Positions 52,736-61,748 of a DNA stretch of 64,000 nucleotides are shown piece by piece. The stretch's first letter is position 1. Every line of letters begins with the position of its first letter. Position numbers and translations under genes: made by a program. Location: positions 1 through 64,000 of the forward strand of contig CAKMNX010000026.1 of the NCBI GenBank assembly GCA_927910745.1. Direction: 5' to 3'. This stretch comes from an uncultured Candidatus Saccharibacteria bacterium. GTDB lineage: Bacteria; Patescibacteriota; Saccharimonadia; Saccharimonadales; Saccharimonadaceae. The notes below the pieces were generated by a model, which saw nothing but the letters and a program-made list of their open reading frames with translations, made no database searches and had not been told where the DNA came from.

Positions 52736-53716
52736 CTAAGCTACTTCCAACTTATCACCCTTAGCTCGATTGCAGCGCCAACAGAGCGCTTGCAAATTGT
52801 GCTCGGTCGTAATACCACCCTTCGACACCGGCACAATATGGTCAACTTCGAGCAAGAGGTGCTTCTCATCCTGGCGCGAAACATGGCACTTCTGGCATTC
52901 GTAGTTGTCTCTGCGCAAGATAAATCGCCTGAGCTTTGGCGTCATGAGCTGACGCTGAAATTGCGCAGATTTGCGATATGCTATCTGCTGGCTGAGATAT
53001 TCTGCCAATTTTTGGAGCTTTTTCTCTGTAAGAGTGATATCGAACGAGTAGTTATTGCGCTTGGCGGGCGAAGTGTACTTAAATGAATATACGAGGAAAT
53101 AATTCTTTTCAAACTTAGGTAATGTATTCGACCCAAGCCGCTTCATCGTCATTTTCTTGAAAATATAGGCTCCAACGTACATTTTGGCATCAATGAAGTC
53201 CATAATCTCGTTGTATTCGCTCCGCAGTATTTCCTCAGTTTTTTTGATTGTGTCGTATTTCTGGAGGATTTGCTCGAGTATTTGCACTGTTTCCTCGTTT
53301 ATTGTGCGCTGCGCAAAAAAATATTTGACAATATAGCGGTATGGGTCAAGCTGCGCATTTTTATATACCGTAAGTGTGCTATTTTTCACATGCGCATGCG
53401 AAAGCCTCGACTGCTGCTGACGGATAAAGCGCTTGGTTTCGGGTAAAAAGGCATTGAAGTCGTTATATTCTTGTATTTGCTTGGTGAGCCTCTGCTTGAC
53501 ACTTTGAAACTCGACTGTTTTGTAATAACCACGCGTCCTCCAAGACACGATGCAATAACAAACGATAAAGAATATCACTGGCAGGCAGAGCAGTATAACG
53601 TTGCAGATAGCAAGTCCAATAAGGATTGACCACCGGATAAACTTCGGTCGACGATCGATCGTCGCCAAGAAATATATCACATACTCTGGCAGGGCGTGAG
53701 TATCACGTATAGGCAT
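52736..53716 (-). CDS. Membrane-anchored HNH endonuclease
   Basis: A 326-residue protein. One long membrane segment (about 29-57) follows a short N terminus. The middle is a Lys/Tyr/Phe-rich helical domain. The last 57 residues are a complete HNH domain: Cys274-x2-Cys277, DHIVPVSKGG (Asp292-His293), Asn307, and Cys312-x2-Cys315 with RAKGDK at the end. A membrane-tied HNH nuclease could process incoming DNA or act in defence. The gene is clearly more AT-rich than its neighbours. TATAAT lies ten bases before the ATG. The orientation of the domain relative to the membrane is not certain. Confidence 0.75.
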   Translation of the reverse strand: MPIRDTHALPEYVIYFLATIDRRPKFIRWSILIGLAICNVILLCLPVIFFIVCYCIVSWRTRGYYKTVEFQSVKQRLTKQIQEYNDFNAFLPETKRFIRQQQSRLSHAHVKNSTLTVYKNAQLDPYRYIVKYFFAQRTINEETVQILEQILQKYDTIKKTEEILRSEYNEIMDFIDAKMYVGAYIFKKMTMKRLGSNTLPKFEKNYFLVYSFKYTSPAKRNNYSFDITLTEKKLQKLAEYLSQQIAYRKSAQFQRQLMTPKLRRFILRRDNYECQKCHVSRQDEKHLLLEVDHIVPVSKGGITTEHNLQALCWRCNRAKGDKLEVA

Positions 53717-53775
53717 ACTACATCATATTATACACTCTGTGCATGTGCCGATCGTAGGCTCACTCAGCTACTGCT

Positions 53776-55748
53776 CTACAACTTACTCTTCACTTCGGCG
53801 ATCAGATCTCGCAATTCGGCCGCCCGCTCAAACTCAAGATTGGCACTGGCGAGATTCATTTGACCAGTCAGATCTTCGATAAGGCTCTTGTATTCGTCCT
53901 TAGGGATTTTACGCAGGTCAAGTTTGGGCGCGTCATCTTCTTTTTGTGGGATGATAGAGCGCAGGCCTTCGTCGATCGCTTTATTAATACCACGCGGTGT
54001 AATGCCATGTTCGCGATTGTATGCCTGCTGAATTTCGCGTCGGCGTTTGGTTTCGTCAATCGCTCGGCGCATACTATCGGTGATACTATCGCCATACATA
54101 ATTACCCTACCCTCAACGTGGCGAGCTGCTCGGCCAATTGTCTGGATAAGGCTGCGCTCGCTACGGAGGAAGCCTTCTTGTCGGCATCCATAATCGCCAC
54201 CAAGCTGACCTCTGGCAAATCGATCCCCTCACGCAAGAGATTGATCCCTACCAGGACATCATACAGGCCCATGCGCAGATCACGCAGAATGTCGCCGCGC
54301 TCGAGCGTGTCGATCTCACTGTGAATATAGGCTGTCTTGATGCCGAGGTCGGTCAGGTAAGTAGAGAGATCCTCAGCCATCCGCTTGGTGAGCGTTGTCA
54401 CGAGCACGCGCTGCTGCTGGCTGGTGCGCTCGCGAATTTCTGCAATGAGGTCATCTACCTGCCCTTCAGTTGGACGAACTATAATTTCTGGATCGAGCAA
54501 ACCAGTGGGGCGAATCACCTGCTGAGCAGGAGCAGGGCTGCGCTCTAGCTCATAATCGCCAGGAGTAGCAGAGACATAAATCACTTGGTTAATATGTTTA
54601 TCAAATTCGTCAAAGCGCAGTGGACGATTATCCAGCGCACTCGGCAGGCGAAAGCCATGCTCCACCAGCACTTCTTTGCGAGCGCGGTCACCATTATACA
54701 TCGCGCGCACCTGGGGGACAGTTACGTGACTCTCGTCGATCAGCATCAAGAAATCGTCAGGAAAGTAATCGAGCAAGGTAGCTGGCTGCTCACCCGCTTC
54801 GCGGTTGGTGAGATAGCGACTATAGTTCTCGATCCCCTTCACGAAGCCAGTCTGCTCAAGCATTTCCAGATCGTACTTGGTGCGCTGGCTCAAGCGCTGC
54901 GCCTCAAGCAGCTTACCGTGCATCTCAAACCACTGTTCACGCTCCTCGCACTCCTGCCGGATCCGGTCAATCGCCTGCTTGATTTTCTCCTTAGGCGTTG
55001 CATAGTGGCTACTGGGAAAGATAGTAAACTCCGCTGGCTCGTCGAGGATCTCGCCAGTAAGCGGGTTGATGTGTGTAATTCGATCCACTTCATCCCCAAA
55101 AAATTCCACCCGATAGGCCGTCTCTTGCCCTGCCGGAAAGACATCGACCACATCGCCCTTGACACGAAAGGCACCACGTGCAAAATCGATATCATTGCGA
55201 TGGTATTGGATATCCATCAGCTGGCGCAAAAATTTATCCTGAACTCGCCGCTCACCCTGACGCACTGTGACGGATAGCTCATAATAATCGGCTGGCGAAC
55301 CAAGGCCATAGATACAGCTCACACTGGCGATAATAATCACATCGCGGCGCGTTAGTAATGCATCAGTCGCTGCATGGCGGAGGCGGTCAATCTCTTCATT
55401 GATGGCTGAATCCTTCTCGATGTATGTATCACTGCTGGCAATATACGCTTCTGGCTGATAATAATCAAAATAACTGACAAAGTAATGTACTTCATTATCT
55501 GGAAAAAACTGTTTGAACTCACTAAAGAGCTGCGCCGCGAGCGTCTTGTTATGCGCCAAAACAAGCGTCGGCACGCCACGCTGAGCGATGATATTTGCCA
55601 TTGTAAAGGTCTTACCACTACCCGTTGCGCCAAGCAATGTCTGCTCGCGCTGACCAGCTTCCAGACCACCAAGTAACTGGGCAATCGCCTGTGGCTGATC
55701 ACCGGTCGGTTGATAGGCAGAACGAAGCTGAAATGGTATGTGCGTCAC
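53776..55748 (-). CDS. uvrB: UvrABC system protein B, reading frame interrupted by a one-base deletion
   Basis: Together the two frames encode a UvrB of 657 residues. The first has Walker [13 protein letters not shown], the beta-hairpin region ([29 protein letters not shown], in pieces), DESHVTVPQ (Walker B) and the helicase motif [15 protein letters not shown]. The second continues with [19 protein letters not shown] and ends in the UVR domain that binds UvrC. The frames meet near 54176: one extra G in AAG(G)AAGG restores reading ([11 protein letters not shown]). UvrB is the damage-verifying helicase of nucleotide excision repair. The GTG start at 55748 has TACACT seven bases before it. Confidence 0.92.
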
Positions 55749-55775
55749 GCTCCTTAGTGTAGCATAGCGCGGGCC

Positions 55776-56420
55776 TTAAATCACACTCTGGCGATTCATC
55801 TCAGCAAGGAGTTTGTTGTACGTCGCTTGCGGGTCTTTGGCATGATTGATCGCTCCACCAACACTAATCACGTCAGCCCCACCCTGAGCAATATGGAAGA
55901 CATTATCTACCGTCACTCCACCATCCCAGCCAATCTCAACCCGAGGGTGAATGGCCCGCACTAGCCGAATTTTCTCCAGCTGCATCATTCGCGCTTTGCC
56001 ACCAAACTCACCCAGCTTACCACTGACGATCGATACATAGTCGGCCGTTTCGATATACGACGCCACCGTCTCCGGCACCGTCGTACGCTGCAGGGCCACA
56101 CCAGCATGAATACCAGCTTGCTTGACCTGTTGCAAGACAGGGATCAAATCTTCTTTGACTTCGGCATGAAAAATAATTGTACTGGGCCGCAGCTTGATCA
56201 GTTTCTCAACGTACACGCTGGGGCGCGCCACCATAGCGTGGATATCAACCGTCCACGACTGAGGCCACCACAGTTGGCCGATCCCTACCGTTTGACGGGG
56301 CGCAAATACGCCATCAGAAATATCAATATGAACCCGCTTGGCAAACGGCATAAAATGCTCTACCGCAGCCTTGTATTCATCAGTTTTTGTACTCAAAATA
56401 ATTGGTGCTATGACAGCCAT
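55776..56420 (-). CDS. Ribulose-phosphate 3-epimerase family protein
   Basis: A 214-residue TIM-barrel protein of the Rpe type. Recognisable parts are APIILSTK at the start, VHIDISDGVFAP (metal-binding His and the D of motif 1), HAMVARP, and the phosphate-binding EIGWDGGVT and GGADVISVGGAI. It is divergent from textbook Rpe: W replaces the usual V before DGG. It may epimerise a different pentose or hexose phosphate. The ATG at 56420 has TATAAT seven bases before it. Confidence 0.78.
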   Translation of the reverse strand: MAVIAPIILSTKTDEYKAAVEHFMPFAKRVHIDISDGVFAPRQTVGIGQLWWPQSWTVDIHAMVARPSVYVEKLIKLRPSTIIFHAEVKEDLIPVLQQVKQAGIHAGVALQRTTVPETVASYIETADYVSIVSGKLGEFGGKARMMQLEKIRLVRAIHPRVEIGWDGGVTVDNVFHIAQGGADVISVGGAINHAKDPQATYNKLLAEMNRQSVI

Positions 56421-56503
56421 GCAAGACATTATACGGCGTCTGACGTGTGTTGTAAAGACGGCGACGGCGTTCTTTCACGTTTGCGAGAGCTAAGGAGGGA
56501 GTG

Positions 56504-56794
56504 CTAGACTGACGTGCGCGAAGAGTTGGTTTCTCGAACTCTTTTTACACTATCTAAGAAAGCGTCATCAAAGTCCTCGTATTCTATCTTCTTTGTCTTG
56601 TCAATTAGTGATTCCAGTTCTGCCATTTCTTGCGAAGATAACACGCAGCCATTTGCGGCTAATATTGTGCAAATATGCTCAAGGGCGACAGCCCATTCGC
56701 CCACATCATTGAACATTGTCGCTAGTTCCACGTCAGTATTTGTTAGGTAGGGGCTTTTGTCGATATAGTCTTGTATTGCTTTTGTCAAACTCAT
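56504..56794 (-). CDS. MafI-like immunity protein, orphan
   Basis: A 96-residue acidic helical protein. The central pattern VGEWAVALEHICTILAANG, followed by SSQEMAELESLID, resembles MafI-family and related immunity proteins, which are small acidic helical binders of toxin nuclease domains. No toxin gene is visible within several kb. It may protect against toxins of neighbouring bacteria or of the host. Match by pattern only. Confidence 0.5.
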   Translation of the reverse strand: MSLTKAIQDYIDKSPYLTNTDVELATMFNDVGEWAVALEHICTILAANGCVLSSQEMAELESLIDKTKKIEYEDFDDAFLDSVKRVRETNSSRTSV

Positions 56795-56875
56795 ACGTAT
56801 ACTTTAGCACAATATATCGGACAGTTAAGCAACTACAGAACATTCTTTATAGCAGACCTTTCACCTAATAATGCT

Positions 56876-57289
56876 CTACAAACTCGCTGGGCAACTCCCC
56901 GCCTGCGGCCGTGCCATGCCAGTGGTGGCGTAGTAGCGAATGTCGGTGAGATGGCGGTCGGTGGCTTGGATGCAGAATTTGGTGGCATCGGCGCTCAGCG
57001 TAACCTGCACGGCTGTGTCGCTTGGTGGACGGTAACCGACTTGCTCGAGGTTGGTGCTATAGCTTGCACCACTAGCGCTAGCGTTGGCGTGGTGCGTCTT
57101 GATCGCCTCAAGTGCACTGGTGGCTGCTGCGCGCGTTGCGACATCAACTGAGCGCCGCCGATACCCCGAATACGCCGTCATAGACAGCGTCACGAGTAAG
57201 CCCAGGATCGCAATGACAATCATCAGCTCCATGAGCGTGAAACCCTTCTGGCTCCGCTGCATCCACCATACCGCCCTGCTTTGCCTCAT
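56876..57289 (-). CDS. Type IV pilin-like protein (prepilin)
   Basis: A 137-residue prepilin. After a short basic leader there is the type III signal KGFTLMELMIVIAILGLLVTLS: cleavage after G, then F-T-L-M-E with the conserved Glu at +5, and the hydrophobic helix used for assembly. The globular part has two Cys that may form a disulphide (FCIQATD and the final SCPASL). It is polymerised by the PilB-type ATPase encoded at 40692-42314. The ATG at 57289 has a GGAGGGAG Shine-Dalgarno; the longer open frame to 57364 is ignored. Confidence 0.85.
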   Translation of the reverse strand: MRQSRAVWWMQRSQKGFTLMELMIVIAILGLLVTLSMTAYSGYRRRSVDVATRAAATSALEAIKTHHANASASGASYSTNLEQVGYRPPSDTAVQVTLSADATKFCIQATDRHLTDIRYYATTGMARPQAGSCPASL

Positions 57290-57393
57290 TATATTTCTCC
57301 CTCCATTAGCATAAGCATGTTTAAGCATCACTATAGCAGGTGGAATGGTCAAGGGCAATAGCACTTTTCTTCTTGGCAGTATATACTAGGTTT

Positions 57394-58965
57394 ATGGTGA
57401 CCAAACAAGACGTCCTCACAAAAGCACGCGGCCTCTATAGCGAAGATCAGCTGTATGAAATTGACCATGCGATCGACTTCGCCACCCAGGCACACCATGG
57501 ACAAAAGCGCAAGAGCGGTGAGCCCTACATTACCCATCCGCTAAGCGTTGCAATTATCTTGATTGACTGGGGGATGGACAGCGACACCATCATCGCAGGT
57601 ATTCTCCATGATACCGTTGAGGATACCAAGACGTCACTAGACGACATTGAGTCGCTTTTTGGACATGACGTATCCTTCCTCGTTGATGGTGTGACGAAGG
57701 TGAGTCAAGCCCGGGCTGGCATGCGTGACCTGGGCCACTATCTCCCCCAGACAAAAGACAACCTTACCAAGCTGCTTATTGCTGTGGGACAGGACGTGCG
57801 TGTCATTATCATCAAGCTGGCCGACCGGCTGCACAATATGCAGACGCTGCAATTCAAGTCGCCCGAAAAGCAGCAAAAGATCGCCCGCGAAACACTCGAG
57901 GTCTTTGCCCCCATGGCTGACCAGCTCGGTATGGGGCGAGTGCGGATGGAGCTAGAGGAGCTCGCCTTTAGCTACCTTGACCCCAAAGAATACAAGCGGC
58001 TTGAGAAGGTCATGAAGCAGCGCCTAGGCAAAAGCACCCGCAAGCTTGGTGTCGTCCGCCTCGAGGTCGAGCGGGCACTCAAGGATGAGAAGCTTGAGTT
58101 TGAGATTAATGGGAGAGTCAAGAGCCTCTATAGCCTGCACCGCAAGCTCCAAAAGCGCGGTAGTCTCGACAATATTTATGACCTGATGGCACTACGCATC
58201 ATTGTCCACACCAAGGAAGAGTGCTACTTAGTGCTGGGCATTCTCCACTCGCTCTATCAACCGATGATTGCTCGCATCAAAGACTATATTTCCATCCCCA
58301 AGCCAAACGGCTACCAGAGTCTCCATACAACGGTCATCACGCCCAATAAGCAAATTGTTGAGTTTCAGATCCGCACGCGCGATATGCACGAGTATGCCGA
58401 GCGCGGCCTTGCCGCCAGCTTCCACTACCAGCAACAAAAAGATAGCAAGGAGTATCTTAAGGGCGACTCCAAGCGCGGCGTGTCGAACCTGCCGGCTCAG
58501 CTGCAGTGGATTACGCAATTGCAAGAAATCGCCGCTCGTCTACGTGCTGGCGAAGATATCCCTCGCGAGCAGTTATCGATTGACCTCTTTGGCCACCGCA
58601 TCTTCGTCTTTTCTCCCAAAGGCGATATCTACAACCTCCCCGAGGGCGCTTTGCCGCTGGACTTCGCCTATGCCATCCACTCTGATATCGCCAAGCATGC
58701 CTACGGCTTCCGGATCAATGGCAAGATGGAGCCATTCGAGCGGCCGCTTGAGAATGGTGATGTCATCGAAGTCCTCACTCGCAAGCTCTCCTACCCTAAG
58801 CCGGGTTGGGCGCAGCTTGTTACCACCAGCCACGCACGTGACAAGCTCCGCCTCCAGCTCAACAAAATCCGCGTCCAAGCTGTGAATGGCGCCATCAATC
58901 TGACGGATAAAATTATGCCAATCGGTAAGCCTGACGCTGCTTCGAAAAAGTCAAAGAGTAAATAG
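57394..58965 (+). CDS. Short RelA/SpoT-family (p)ppGpp synthetase/hydrolase
   Basis: A 523-residue protein. The HD hydrolase domain has His34/His35, His48, HD at 72-73 and ED at 76-77. The synthetase domain (about 230-345) has YDLMALRIIV and IPKPNGYQSLHT. A TGS domain (about 395-460) with DIYNLPEGALPLDFAYAIHSD follows. The protein then ends: the helical, zinc-finger and ACT domains of the usual 700-residue Rel are missing. It makes and breaks the alarmone (p)ppGpp, so this cell has a stringent response of reduced design. The ATG at 57394 has TATACT six bases before it. Confidence 0.9.
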   Translation: MVTKQDVLTKARGLYSEDQLYEIDHAIDFATQAHHGQKRKSGEPYITHPLSVAIILIDWGMDSDTIIAGILHDTVEDTKTSLDDIESLFGHDVSFLVDGVTKVSQARAGMRDLGHYLPQTKDNLTKLLIAVGQDVRVIIIKLADRLHNMQTLQFKSPEKQQKIARETLEVFAPMADQLGMGRVRMELEELAFSYLDPKEYKRLEKVMKQRLGKSTRKLGVVRLEVERALKDEKLEFEINGRVKSLYSLHRKLQKRGSLDNIYDLMALRIIVHTKEECYLVLGILHSLYQPMIARIKDYISIPKPNGYQSLHTTVITPNKQIVEFQIRTRDMHEYAERGLAASFHYQQQKDSKEYLKGDSKRGVSNLPAQLQWITQLQEIAARLRAGEDIPREQLSIDLFGHRIFVFSPKGDIYNLPEGALPLDFAYAIHSDIAKHAYGFRINGKMEPFERPLENGDVIEVLTRKLSYPKPGWAQLVTTSHARDKLRLQLNKIRVQAVNGAINLTDKIMPIGKPDAASKKSKSK

Positions 58966-58970
58966 CTATA

Positions 58971-59001
58971 ATACAAAATACCCCAGTGGGGTATTTTGTA
59001 T
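58971..59001. terminator. Bidirectional terminator between rel and ppa
   Basis: ATACAAAATACCCC, loop AGT, and the exact complement: a 14-base stem with T-rich ends on both strands. It lies between convergent genes and can serve both. Confidence 0.85.
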
Positions 59002-59018
59002 TTGCTTGAGCATGCTAT

Positions 59019-59549
59019 CTAGCGTTCATTCCAACGCGCAATAGATTCATGAATAATCTGCTTGGCACGCGCTGCGTCGCCAAAGCCCTTCACTACAGTA
59101 GTGCCAGGCTTCTTGAGGTCTTTGTAGTGGTTGAAGTGGTGCTCGATTTGCTTGAGCGTTGCAGCAGGAAGATCTTCGAGCGAGTTGATTGCATCACCTG
59201 TGTTGCGGTCATCTGCTGGCACGACGATCACCTTATCGTCCACCTCGCCATCATCTACAAACTCCAGCACGCCAATCACCTTGCCTTCCAAAACGACACC
59301 AGTTGTTAGTGGCTGATCGGTGATAATGAGTGCATCAAGCTCATCACCATCTTCATCTAGGGTTTGTGGAATGAAGCCATAGTTGGTTGGCTTGGCAAAG
59401 ATTGCTGGCTCGACCCGGTCGAGCTTCATCACTGCGAGGTCGCGATCCCATTCAATTTTGTGGTAGCTCCCTTGCGGAATCTCCACCACCACATTAACAA
59501 CACCAGCGTCAACATCGCCTGGCGTTAGTACTTTATTAAAATCTGCCAT
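59019..59549 (-). CDS. ppa: Inorganic pyrophosphatase (family I)
   Basis: A 176-residue soluble family I pyrophosphatase. The signature DGDELDA (metal-binding Asp residues), IPQGSYHKIEWD near the start and the later VVVPADDRNTGD are complete. It hydrolyses pyrophosphate from biosynthetic reactions. A Shine-Dalgarno (AGAAAGGAG) precedes the ATG, and a TAAAAT-type promoter lies about 35 bases further up. Confidence 0.94.
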   Translation of the reverse strand: MADFNKVLTPGDVDAGVVNVVVEIPQGSYHKIEWDRDLAVMKLDRVEPAIFAKPTNYGFIPQTLDEDGDELDALIITDQPLTTGVVLEGKVIGVLEFVDDGEVDDKVIVVPADDRNTGDAINSLEDLPAATLKQIEHHFNHYKDLKKPGTTVVKGFGDAARAKQIIHESIARWNER

Positions 59550-59697
59550 TTGTATTAGCTCCTTTCTGTTGCTATCTGTTTTATTTTAGCAAAATCTGCT
59601 CGGTAATGGCAAAAGAAGATGAGCTGGCAGTGCAACCTTGCTCTGCAGGCACATTAATTCTCATCACTAACCCATTTGATGGTATAATACTGCTAGC

Positions 59698-60389
59698 ATG
59701 TTAATCATTGGTCATCGCGGTGCGGCTGGACTCGCACCAGAGAACACTATCGACGCTATGGCAGCGGGTGTCGCGGCGGGCGCTGATATGCTTGAGCTAG
59801 ATGTGCGATTGACGCGCGACGGTATTCCTGTGGTGGCACATGATAATCGCCTGCTCCGTACCCACCACCGAAATGAATCAATTAGCCACCTGACGTATAC
59901 CGAGTTGCAGGCCCTCACCAGTGAGCAGCCTATTCCATCGCTCCTCGCAGTGCTAGACCGTTTTTTTGGCGTTGTACTACTCAATATTGAGCTCAAGGGC
60001 ACGGTAGCGCCGAGCCAACGTATCAGCTCCTCACCCGCTACATCACATCGCCAGATGATTGGGATAATGTACTACTCTCGTCATTCTCCGTACGCGAGCT
60101 TCGGCAACTTCGGCAGCTTGCGCCTCAGGCCAATCTCGCTCTACTTCACCGCAATAATCCCTTTGCATTCTTGGCTTATCAGCGCAAGCTCGACTTCACC
60201 GCAGTAGGGTTTCATCGCTTGTATGCACACCCACTGGCGATAGAGATTGCACGTCGGTCGAATCTCTTTACCTACGTCTATACGGTCAATCGCCCAGGTG
60301 CCTTGCAGCAGCTTGCTGAGCGCGGCATCGACGGTGTCGTTACCAACTACCCAGATAAGTTTCTTGCTGAGCTACAGCGCTTTAGTTAA
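59698..60389 (+). CDS. Glycerophosphodiester phosphodiesterase, reading frame interrupted by a one-base deletion
   Basis: The first frame has the GDPD core at the N terminus: GHRGAAGLAPENT, LELDVRLTRDGIPVVAHD and LNIELKG (metal ligands and catalytic His residues). The second supplies the end of the barrel (DDWDNVLLSSF, FLAYQRKLDFTAVGFH, YVYTVNRPGALQQLAERGIDGVVTNYPD). Joined at about 60003 the product has 230 residues, normal for the family; one extra G in ACG(G)GTAGC restores reading. The enzyme cleaves glycerophosphodiesters from lipids. TATAAT lies nine bases before the ATG. Confidence 0.85.
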
Positions 60390-60782
60390 TAACATATGAA
60401 GTTATCTGGTAGGACGCAGTACACCTATCGTGCGAGATGAGGAATATTATCTGAATCCAACTAACGCCTCACTTGGGTGATGCGAGATTTCTCCGTTCCT
60501 TTCTGTGGACGAATATTACCACTATCCACTTTGATACAAAGGAACAATAATTGGGTAAGCGCCTAGAGGATTTATCGAAAAAGGCGACCAAAAAGAGCAG
60601 ACAGTAGCCCTTCAGTGCAGTCGACAAGCAGTCCTCTCTAGGTATATCGGCCTCGTATTCATACTAGTAAAAATCAGCCATGACGACTGATTTTTTACTT
60701 TGTTAGATAGAAAGGAGATGCTACTCAGGGGCTGAGTTTTGAGATTTAGGCTCTTAGCTATCCCACACCAACATTATCTATT
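60390..60782. other. Non-coding stretch with a structured element
   Basis: About 390 bases with no gene. The right half holds a long imperfect hairpin (60562-60642) and an intrinsic terminator (60669-60696). The left half shows nothing recognisable. Confidence 0.5.
60562..60696 (+). ncRNA. Candidate small RNA ending in an intrinsic terminator
   Basis: CCTAGAGGA (60562-60570) pairs with TCCTCTcTAGG (60632-60642, one bulged C), enclosing about 60 bases. AAAAATCAG/CTGATTTTT with a nine-base loop follows (60669-60695), a strong terminator. The terminator has no coding gene directly upstream, because the glycerophosphodiesterase gene ends about 280 bases before, so a short RNA is plausible. No promoter could be named. 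Confidence 0.35.
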
Positions 60783-61748
60783 CTATGCTTTGTGCTGCTG
60801 AATATACTCGCGGATACTCAAAGCAGCCGTCGCGCCTTCGCCCACCGCTGTAGCAATCTGCATCGTTGCGCCACTACGCACATCACCACTGGCAAAGACA
60901 CCAGGCATTGTCGTCTCAAGATGTTCATTGGTGATAATCAGCCCTCGCTCATCGAGCTGGACGGGCGTACCCTGCAAAAAGCCCGTATTTGGCTTAAGGC
61001 CAACAAAGACAAACACCCCATCACAGGCGAAGGTAGTTGGCTGGCCATTACTGATGGCTGCAACACCAGTCACTTTGCCGTCCTCTGCTATAATTTCGGT
61101 CGATTCGGTATGAAGATGAACGCTAATTTGTCCTCGCTCGATAAAGGGCTGCAGGTCGGTCTGGAGGATCTCACTCGCTTTGATCGTGCTCCGCACCAGG
61201 AGGTCAATATGCTCTGCAAAGCGAGTCAAGAACATCGCCTCTTGCAAGCCAGAGTTGCCGCCACCGATCACCACCAATCGCTTGCCTTTATAAAACGCAC
61301 CGTCGCAGGTGGCACAGTAGTGTACGCCGCGACCATACAATGCATCTTCGCCAGGGATACCAAGCTTGTTATATGCACTACCAGTGGCAATCAACACCGC
61401 ATGGGCACGCACATCCTGCCCATCAACTGTCACAATCGTATCATTGCCATCTTTGCGGAGGCTCGACACCTCACCCAGCTCAATCTGCGCCCCAAAGCGC
61501 TCTGCCTGGCGCTGGAGCTGCTCGGCGAGGTCGAGGCCTGCTACGCCGTCAGCAAAACCTGGGTAGTTATCGATTTTATCGGTAATCGCTGCGAGGCCAC
61601 CAATCACTGCTTTTTCATACAATACCGTCTGCAGGTTCTCACGCGTCGTATATACCGCGGCAGCCAGAGCGCTTGGCCCCGCGCCAATCATGACAACGTC
61701 GTAGACTGGTGTCTGGGTTGGTTTATTGTTATTGGTAGTGTTGTCCAT
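60783..61748 (-). CDS. trxB: Thioredoxin reductase
   Basis: A 321-residue flavoprotein. The FAD-binding GAGPSALAAAVY, the redox-active CATC in HYCATCDGAF, the NAD(P)-binding GGGNSGLQEAMFL, and the C-terminal ASGDVR are all present. It reduces thioredoxin. The start lies inside the end of the FKBP gene (20-base overlap), so the two are co-translated. A GAGGGGG ribosome site lies before the ATG. Confidence 0.92.
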   Translation of the reverse strand: MDNTTNNNKPTQTPVYDVVMIGAGPSALAAAVYTTRENLQTVLYEKAVIGGLAAITDKIDNYPGFADGVAGLDLAEQLQRQAERFGAQIELGEVSSLRKDGNDTIVTVDGQDVRAHAVLIATGSAYNKLGIPGEDALYGRGVHYCATCDGAFYKGKRLVVIGGGNSGLQEAMFLTRFAEHIDLLVRSTIKASEILQTDLQPFIERGQISVHLHTESTEIIAEDGKVTGVAAISNGQPTTFACDGVFVFVGLKPNTGFLQGTPVQLDERGLIITNEHLETTMPGVFASGDVRSGATMQIATAVGEGATAALSIREYIQQHKA

